From NCBI RefSeq assembly GCF_001429185.1, contig NZ_LMIW01000011.1, forward strand, positions 248,001 to 312,000: a DNA stretch of 64,000 bases, in the 5' to 3' direction. Of the stretch, positions 15,618 through 21,278 are shown piece by piece. Position 1 is the stretch's first letter. Each line of letters begins with the position of its first letter. The translations under genes and the position numbers were made by a program. Source of the stretch: Terrabacter sp. Root85. Its GTDB lineage: Bacteria > Actinomycetota > Actinomycetes > Actinomycetales > Dermatophilaceae. Below the pieces are notes generated by a model, which searched no databases, was not told where the DNA came from, and was given only the letters and a program-made list of their open reading frames with translations.

Positions 15618-16582
15618 CGTCCTCCCCTTTCCTCACCGAACGCAGCGTTCGGTCGCGAACTCAGTGGTCTAACAGCGCTTTCGCTACCGAACGCAGCGTT
15701 CGGTGGGGGGCGTCGGGCGCGGTCGGCGGCCTGGGGGAGGACCCGACGGGTCAGCTCGGTGACGAGCATGCGGCGGTAGTCGGCGCTCGCGTGGATGTCG
15801 CCCTCCGGGTCGACGTGCCCGCGCACCGCCTCGGCGGCGGTGTCGAGCGCCGCGTCCCACGCGCCCGAGCCCGGCTCGACCCCGTCGAGGGCCGGTCCGA
15901 GGTCGAGGACCGAGGGCACGTCGGTGACGGAGACGAACGAGGCGCGGGCGCCGGAGACGACGCCGTCGGCGACCGTCAAGGCCACCCCGACGCCGGCCAT
16001 GGCGTAGTCGCCGTGACGCCGGGCCGCCTCGGTGAACGCGGTGCCGGTGCCGGCCGGGAAGCGGCCGAAGCGCACCGCGACGGCGAGCTCCTCGGCCGCG
16101 AGCGACGTCTCGAGGGCGCCGAGGAAGAAGTCCGACCACGCGATCTCGCGCGACCCGGACGGGCCCGCCACCTCGACCACCCCGTCGGTCAGGGCGAGGA
16201 TCGCGGGCATCTCACCGGCCGCGTCGGCGTGGGCGATGGAGCCGACCGTCGTGCCGCGGTTGCGGATGGCCGGGTGGGCGACGTTGACGAGCGCCTGGCG
16301 CAGGAGGGGGAGGGCGGCATACGCCTCCGCGGAGCGCTCGAGCCCGGCGTGGCGCACGAGGGCGCCGACGCGTACGGCCTCGGGTGTCACCTCGACGGTG
16401 TCGAGGCCGGCGACGCGGTTGATGTCGACGAGGTGCGCCGGGGAGGCCAGGCGCATGTTGAGGATGGGGATGAGACTCTGGCCGCCCGCGAGGACCTTGC
16501 CGTCGTGCCCGACCTCGGTGAGGACGGAGACGGCCTGCTCGACGGTGAGCGGTGCGTGGTGCTCGAAGGGGGCGGGCTTCAC
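15614..16582 (-). CDS. Molybdenum hydroxylase FAD-binding subunit
   Basis: A 322-residue CoxM-type FAD subunit. Family motifs are the N-terminal KPAPFEHHAPLTVEQAV, LAGGQSLIPILNMRLA (FAD pyrophosphate binding) and RNRGTTVGSIAHADAAGEMPA. GTG at 16582 is chosen over an upstream ATG-less extension because it gives the usual VKPAPFEY-type start and has AGGCAGGA upstream. The last 30 residues are odd: they contain PNAAFG twice, produced by two copies of a 19-bp palindrome in the DNA, and look like an addition to the normal C-terminus. First gene of the Mo-hydroxylase operon. Confidence 0.92.
   Translation of the reverse strand: MKPAPFEHHAPLTVEQAVSVLTEVGHDGKVLAGGQSLIPILNMRLASPAHLVDINRVAGLDTVEVTPEAVRVGALVRHAGLERSAEAYAALPLLRQALVNVAHPAIRNRGTTVGSIAHADAAGEMPAILALTDGVVEVAGPSGSREIAWSDFFLGALETSLAAEELAVAVRFGRFPAGTGTAFTEAARRHGDYAMAGVGVALTVADGVVSGARASFVSVTDVPSVLDLGPALDGVEPGSGAWDAALDTAAEAVRGHVDPEGDIHASADYRRMLVTELTRRVLPQAADRARRPPPNAAFGSESAVRPLSSRPNAAFGEERGGR
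15635..15653. repeat. 19-bp perfect palindrome, copy 1 (ACCGAACGCAGCGTTCGGT)
   Basis: The centre A is flanked by 9-bp arms. It lies 18 nt before the start of the 2Fe-2S subunit gene and inside the 3' end of the FAD subunit gene. The form resembles TetR-family operators; a REP-like insertion is the alternative. Confidence 0.7.
15686..15704. repeat. 19-bp perfect palindrome, copy 2
   Basis: Identical to copy 1, with centres 51 nt apart (about five helical turns). I saw no third copy in the window. Confidence 0.7.
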
Positions 16583-16650
16583 CGAACTGATCCTGCCTTC
16601 CGACCCCCGCTGGGGACTAGTGATGGTTGTGCATCGCTGCTCGTGGGCTT

Positions 16651-16667
16651 TTGGCAACTTCTGCCCT
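16651..16667. promoter_or_regulatory. TTGGCA-N5-TGCC element upstream of the Mo-hydroxylase operon
   Basis: TTGGCA-ACTTC-TGCCCT shares ten arm positions and the spacing with the hyuA palindrome at 7395. It sits 69-85 nt before the FAD-subunit start, a suitable place for an activator or repressor site. Confidence 0.4.
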
Positions 16668-16676
16668 GAACGGGCC

Positions 16677-16707
16677 GTGGGCCCCCGATCCGAGATCGGG
16701 AGCCCAC
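16677..16707 (-). terminator. Hairpin terminator after the permease gene
   Basis: Stem GTGGGC plus CCCGATC pairing with GATCGGG plus GCCCAC, one mismatch, 3-nt loop. It lies 22 nt past the permease stop and before the Mo-hydroxylase promoter. Confidence 0.65.
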
Positions 16708-16728
16708 AGGCCGGTGGTGCGTGATGCG

Positions 16729-18222
16729 TCAGTGGCGCCGCAGGTCCGGTCCGCCCGGGCGGTCCTGGTAGAGGTCGTCGATGCCGTCGCCGTCGCCGTA
16801 GTCCCCTTCCCGTTCGCCGAGCGAGATCATCGTGCCGCTCGCGGCGTCGGCTCGCTCACGCAGGTCTGTCGGGGCGAGGGCGCGGGCCGCGTGGTAGGCC
16901 ACGATGGTCACGATCGTGCCGAGCGCGATGCCACCGAGCGTGAAGTCCGACGTGAAGACGAGCGAGACGCCGCCGATGCCGATGATGATGCCGGCCGCGA
17001 TGGGCACGAGGTTGATCGGGTTGCCGAAGTCGACCCCGTTCTCCTTCCAGATCTTCGCGCCGAGCAGGCCGATCATGCCGTAGAGCACGACGGTGATGCC
17101 GCCGAGCACGCCGCCCGGCACAGAGGCCACGAGCGCGCCGAACTTCGGCGAGAGGCCGAAGATGATCGCGACGACCGCGGCAACGTAGTAGGCCGCCGTC
17201 GAGTAGACGCGGGTGGCCGCCATGACGCCGATGTTCTCGGCATACGTCGTCGTCGGCGAGCCGCCGACCGAGCTGGCGATGACGGTGCCGATGCCGTCGG
17301 CCGCGATGGCGCGCCCCATGTAGGGGTCGAGGTTCGACTTCGTCATCTCGGCGACTGCCTTGACGTGGCCGGTGTTCTCCGCGATGAGTGCGATGACGGC
17401 CGGGAGGACGAGCAGGATCGCGGCGACCGAGAACGACGGTGCGTGGATGCCGACGATCTCCTTGCCGTCGGCTCCGGTCGTCGACGTCGGCGGGAGGCCG
17501 AACCAGGGCTGGCTCGCGAGGTTGTCGAAGTTCGTGCGGAAGTGCGTCGTGACCTTGCCGGCGCCGGCGTCGAAGGACGTGATCTGGCCGAACACCTTGT
17601 CGAAGATCCACGAGATGATGTAGCCGAAGATCAGGGCGAGGAAGACCGCGATGCGCGACGCGAAGCCCTTGAAGGCGACCGCGCAGATGATCGTGAACGC
17701 CATGACGAGCAGCGCGACCCACTGGTCCTGGGGCCAGTAGATGCTGGCGACGACCGGCGCGAGGTTGAAGCCGATGAGCATGACGACGGCGCCCGTCACG
17801 ACCGGCGGCAGCACCTTGTGCAGCACCGCGGACCCGGCGAAGTGGATCGCCACACCGACGAGTGCGAGCACGACGCCGGCGACGAGGATCGCGCCCGTCA
17901 CGTCGGCGGAGGTGCCGCCCTGGGCGCGGATGGCCGCCACCGCACCGACGAAGCTCGCCGACGTGCCGAGGTAGCTCGGGACCTTCCCCTTGACGATGAG
18001 CAGGAAGCAGATCGTCGCGATGCCGCTCATCATGATCGCGAGCTGGGCGTTGAGACCCATGACCAGCGGGAAGACGAAGGTCGCCCCGAACATCGCTACG
18101 ACGTGCTGCGCACCCAGACCGACCGTCCTGCCCCACGCCAGTCGTTCGTCAGGGGCCACGACGTCGTCGGGGCCCATCGTCTTGCCGTCCCCGTGCAGTT
18201 TCCAGCCCAAGCCCAAAGCCAT
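16729..18222 (-). CDS. NCS2-family uracil/xanthine permease, uracil-type signature
   Basis: A 497-residue nucleobase:cation symporter of the NCS2 family with about 14 hydrophobic segments. Substrate-site motifs resemble E. coli UraA: SYLGTSASF in helix 3, IALIAENTGHV in helix 8 (Glu binding the base) and GGSPTTTYAENIGVMAATRVYS in helix 10. The AENIGVMAxTRVYS form is typical of uracil rather than purine transporters. The start has AGGAG 5 nt upstream. The last 50 residues are a polar, acidic cytosolic tail. It supplies the substrate for the catabolic cluster. Confidence 0.9.
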   Translation of the reverse strand: MALGLGWKLHGDGKTMGPDDVVAPDERLAWGRTVGLGAQHVVAMFGATFVFPLVMGLNAQLAIMMSGIATICFLLIVKGKVPSYLGTSASFVGAVAAIRAQGGTSADVTGAILVAGVVLALVGVAIHFAGSAVLHKVLPPVVTGAVVMLIGFNLAPVVASIYWPQDQWVALLVMAFTIICAVAFKGFASRIAVFLALIFGYIISWIFDKVFGQITSFDAGAGKVTTHFRTNFDNLASQPWFGLPPTSTTGADGKEIVGIHAPSFSVAAILLVLPAVIALIAENTGHVKAVAEMTKSNLDPYMGRAIAADGIGTVIASSVGGSPTTTYAENIGVMAATRVYSTAAYYVAAVVAIIFGLSPKFGALVASVPGGVLGGITVVLYGMIGLLGAKIWKENGVDFGNPINLVPIAAGIIIGIGGVSLVFTSDFTLGGIALGTIVTIVAYHAARALAPTDLRERADAASGTMISLGEREGDYGDGDGIDDLYQDRPGGPDLRRH

Positions 18223-18402
18223 TCCGACTCCTATGGTTGCCCCATGAGGTGATGGGGGTCACGTCCCACTCCGGGATGGCCGAAAACTACTCCCACGACA
18301 GGGGACTGCGTTCGTCAAACGTTGATACACGCCGACGGAGCCCCTCTGGCAGGAGATGACGTATGCCGTCACCCCCGTTCCCGGCGGTCCGCCGGCTCCC
18401 GC

Positions 18403-18440
18403 CGTGGAAGCTCACACCCCGCGGGGTGCCGTGTTCCACG
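18403..18440. terminator. Large interrupted palindrome between pucR and the permease
   Basis: Outer arms CGTGGAA/TTCCACG and an inner CACCCC-GC-GGGGTG core are exactly symmetric about 18421.5, separated by a 5-nt mismatch. It could be a pucR terminator or an operator of the permease promoter. A GTATGCCG word and its inverted partner flank it at 18361 and 18453. Confidence 0.45.
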
Positions 18441-18477
18441 AACCGCGCGACACGGCATACGCAAGGGGGTGTGACGG

Positions 18478-20202
18478 TCAGATGCCGCGCATCTGGTGGA
18501 TCTTGAGCGCAAGGGCGAGGGTGAGGCGCAGGTCGGCGTCGGTCGTGAACGGGCCGAGGATCTTCTCGAGCTTGCCGATGCGGTAACGCAGCGTGTTGTA
18601 GTGGAAGAAGAGCAGGCGCGCGGTCTCGGCGACGTTCATGTTCGTGTCGATGAGGATGCTCAGGGTCTGGCGGAGGCCGGCGTACTCCGGTGAGTCGTCG
18701 GTGGCCAGCTCGCGCAGCGATTCGGTGACGAAGCGGCGCAGGTCGGCGCCGTCGGGGATGAGGGCGAGCAGGCGGTAGATGCCGAGGCCGTCGACGTGGG
18801 TCGTGGCGCCGTCGCCGTGCATCTGGCGTCCGACGGTGACGGCCGAGAGCGCCTCGTCGTATGCCTGGGGCAGGCCGGCGACCGAGGTGATGGGTCGCGA
18901 GACTCCGGCCGAGAAGCTGCGTCGACCGCCACCGCCGTCGCCCCGCACGACCCGGACGTACTCGCCGACGATCCGCATGACCTGCTCGGTCTCGGCGCCG
19001 GAGGGGACGCCGATGAGGGCGACCACCTCGCGGCTGAATCCCATGACGGGAGAACGGGAGTCGCGCACCGCCACGGCGTGCGTCCAGGCGCGGGCGAAGC
19101 GCTGCTGGAGGAAGCGCACCTCGTCGGCGTCGCGGGTCGAACGGTCGTCGTCCTCGTCGGTCTCGGCCACGACGACGACCATGGGCCGGTCGATGTCCCA
19201 GCCGAGCGAGCTGGCGTGGGCGACGGCGTCGACGGGGGAGCCGGCACGTCCGGCGAGAGCGTCGCGGAGGAACTCGGCGCGGTACTTGCTCTCGACCGCC
19301 GAGACGGCCTGGTCCTTGGTGATGGCGAGGGCGGCGACCGTCGCGGCTCGCTCGAGCAGCCGCACGTCGTCGACCGTCAGGTGCCGGTGGCTGCAGAACG
19401 CCATGAGGACGCCGTGGTCGAGGTGGCCGGCGACGATGCGTACGGCAGAGCGGTTGGCGGTCGGGCCGTCGGGGCGCGGGCCCATCGGCTCGGCCTCGGT
19501 GAGCAGACGCCCCGTGCGGTCGAAGCACTCGAGGGACAGCGCGTTGTCGAGCTCGCGCTGCGAACCGGCGCGGGCGATGACGCGGCCGTCGGTCGTCGTG
19601 ACCATCACGGCGCCGTCGAGGAAGCCGACCACCTGCTCGCAGAGGTCGTCGAGCGAGCCGCCGGCGAGGACGATCTGCACGAGGGCCCGGTCGGCGTCCT
19701 CGAGCCGGCGCAGGATCGCGGTCTGGTGCTCGAGCATGGCGCTCAGCACGTCGGTCGTGAAGGTCGCGATGTGGTCGAGCGGGACGTCGATGAGCGGCAG
19801 GCCCGTCGACTCGGCGGCCTTGACGAGGGCGGCGAGTCGCTTGCCCGACAGCCCGGAGACGACGAGCCCTGCGGCTCCGGCGGTGTCGAGGGCGGCGACC
19901 GTGGCGGCGAGCGACGCTGCGTCACCGTCCTGCTCCGCGAGGGCCGCCGCGTCGGCGAGCACGAGCCGGTGGGTCAGCCGGGCCGGGGCGTCGTCGCCCA
20001 GGGCGGACCGGAGCGGCGTCGTGCTGTCGACGCTGACGTCGAGGCGTGCGGCCTCGGCCCGGACGACGCCGTGCGCCGCCGCGGCGAGACCGGCGATGAG
20101 CCGGAGCGAGATGCCGGACACCTCGGGCTCGGGCTCGCCGGAGCGCCCCGCGGCTGGCAAGTCACCCTCGGGCAGGGGCGGATCGTTGGCAACTTTCACC
20201 AT
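18478..20202 (-). CDS. pucR: PucR-family transcriptional regulator
   Basis: A 574-residue regulator with the PucR/CdaR plan: an N-terminal sensor region, a central GGDEF-like segment (around 290-430) and a C-terminal PucR helix-turn-helix near residues 510-570 (MNVAETARLLFFHYNTLRYRIGKLEKILG). Family members control purine, ureide and other nitrogen catabolism, often as activators responding to a pathway intermediate. It lies between the uracil permease and the divergent DUF2877/FdrA operon. The start ATG is 6 nt after a TAGGGT -10 box, so the mRNA is probably leaderless. A TTGGCA half-site lies within its first codons, compatible with autoregulation. Confidence 0.88.
   Translation of the reverse strand: MVKVANDPPLPEGDLPAAGRSGEPEPEVSGISLRLIAGLAAAAHGVVRAEAARLDVSVDSTTPLRSALGDDAPARLTHRLVLADAAALAEQDGDAASLAATVAALDTAGAAGLVVSGLSGKRLAALVKAAESTGLPLIDVPLDHIATFTTDVLSAMLEHQTAILRRLEDADRALVQIVLAGGSLDDLCEQVVGFLDGAVMVTTTDGRVIARAGSQRELDNALSLECFDRTGRLLTEAEPMGPRPDGPTANRSAVRIVAGHLDHGVLMAFCSHRHLTVDDVRLLERAATVAALAITKDQAVSAVESKYRAEFLRDALAGRAGSPVDAVAHASSLGWDIDRPMVVVVAETDEDDDRSTRDADEVRFLQQRFARAWTHAVAVRDSRSPVMGFSREVVALIGVPSGAETEQVMRIVGEYVRVVRGDGGGGRRSFSAGVSRPITSVAGLPQAYDEALSAVTVGRQMHGDGATTHVDGLGIYRLLALIPDGADLRRFVTESLRELATDDSPEYAGLRQTLSILIDTNMNVAETARLLFFHYNTLRYRIGKLEKILGPFTTDADLRLTLALALKIHQMRGI
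20186..20200. promoter_or_regulatory. TTGGCA half-site at the pucR start
   Basis: TTGGCAACTTTCACC matches the left half of the elements at 7395 and 16651 but lacks the TGCC half. It overlaps the first codons of pucR, just downstream of the -10 box. Confidence 0.3.
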
Positions 20203-20208
20203 GAGCGC

Positions 20209-20214
20209 ACCCTA
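20209..20214 (-). promoter_or_regulatory. -10 box (TAGGGT) of pucR
   Basis: The 6-nt gap to the ATG implies transcription starting at the first codon. Confidence 0.55.
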
Positions 20215-20327
20215 CCCACCGTCGATAGCGTCACGTCAGCGGTCCGCGGCAGGCGGAGCGCCACGGAGCCGGTCCGGGCCTGGACGGCACGGACGGCAGC
20301 GGTCTCACGACGGAGGTGCGCGCGGGG

Positions 20328-21278
20328 ATGGACGACCTCGACCTGACGCTGCTGCCGGCTGCGGTGTCGCCTCTCGTGGCGGGCGAGGTGGCCGGAACCC
20401 CGCGGCGCTGCCGCGTGCTCAGCGCCTTCCCGACGTGCCTCTACCTCGATCTCGGCGCCCACGAGCGGGTCCTCGCCGTGCTCGCCTCCGACGCCGTCGC
20501 ACTGCCCATCGGCGTCCGCCTCGCGTTGCCGTCGTCCGAGATCCGCTGGGGTGTCGAGCCCGGCGCCCACGTCGTCGTCGGGGAGGGGCGGGTGCGCCTG
20601 CCCCGCGCCGACGTCGTCGCGGCCCGGCTGCTCCGGCCGGCGCGAGTGCGTCCCGCGCCGCGCGGATCCGCTGGTGACGGCTGGCTCCCCGAGCCCGGAG
20701 TCCTCGGCGACCTGGCCCACGACCTCGCCGCGGCGGCCCTCGCCGGCCGCTCGGCGGACCCTGGGGTCCGCGGACTCGTGGGCGTCGGGCGCGGCCTGAC
20801 CCCGAGCGGCGACGACGCGCTCTGCGGCGTCCTGCTCACCCTGGCCGCGGTCGATGCTCCGCCGGCCCGGCGCGCCCTGTCGGCGGTGCGCACCGCCGTC
20901 CGCTCGGTGCTGCCGTGGACGACGAGCCTGTCGGCCGCGCTCCTCGTTGCCGCGGGGGCGGGGTATGCCGTCCCGGACGTCGCGCGCCTCGTGACCCGTC
21001 TGGTCTCCGGACCCGGGTCAACCAACAGGTCGGCCGGCGCCACACCGGGCCTGAGCCGGGCAGGCGCACCGTCGAACCTGTTGGTTGACCCAGCGGAGGG
21101 AAGCGACGTCGGCGGCCTCGTCGACCGGGTGCTCGCCATCGGGCACACCTCCGGCCGCGACCTCCTGTCGGGAGTCAGCGGTGCGCTGCGCGCCGTCGAC
21201 GCACTCGATTCCGTCCCCCGCCCCGAACCCCGACCTGCCCCAAGACCCGAATCCCAGGAAGGACTCCACCGTGGCTGA
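20328..21278 (+). CDS. DUF2877 protein, AllH/YlbF-like subunit of a carbamoyltransferase
   Basis: A 316-residue DUF2877 protein. Conserved features are GRGLTPSGDDALCG, TTSLSAALLVAAGAG and AIGHTSGRDLLSG near the C-terminus. In E. coli the homologue YlbF (AllH) works with FdrA and YlbE as oxamate carbamoyltransferase. ATG at 20328 has GGAGG 11 nt upstream. The gene overlaps the FdrA fusion start by 8 nt. Oddly, residues around 230-255 are encoded by a segment bounded by a perfect 16-bp inverted repeat and look like an insertion between the two conserved C-terminal motifs. Confidence 0.8.
   Translation: MDDLDLTLLPAAVSPLVAGEVAGTPRRCRVLSAFPTCLYLDLGAHERVLAVLASDAVALPIGVRLALPSSEIRWGVEPGAHVVVGEGRVRLPRADVVAARLLRPARVRPAPRGSAGDGWLPEPGVLGDLAHDLAAAALAGRSADPGVRGLVGVGRGLTPSGDDALCGVLLTLAAVDAPPARRALSAVRTAVRSVLPWTTSLSAALLVAAGAGYAVPDVARLVTRLVSGPGSTNRSAGATPGLSRAGAPSNLLVDPAEGSDVGGLVDRVLAIGHTSGRDLLSGVSGALRAVDALDSVPRPEPRPAPRPESQEGLHRG
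21015..21091. repeat. Insertion-like segment bounded by a perfect 16-bp inverted repeat inside the DUF2877 gene
   Basis: Arms GGGTCAACCAACAGGT (21015-21030) and its exact complement (21076-21091) enclose 45 nt. The total of 77 bp keeps the reading frame open. The AT-rich core CAACCAACA stands out from the surrounding GC. It may be a small palindromic mobile unit. Confidence 0.7.
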
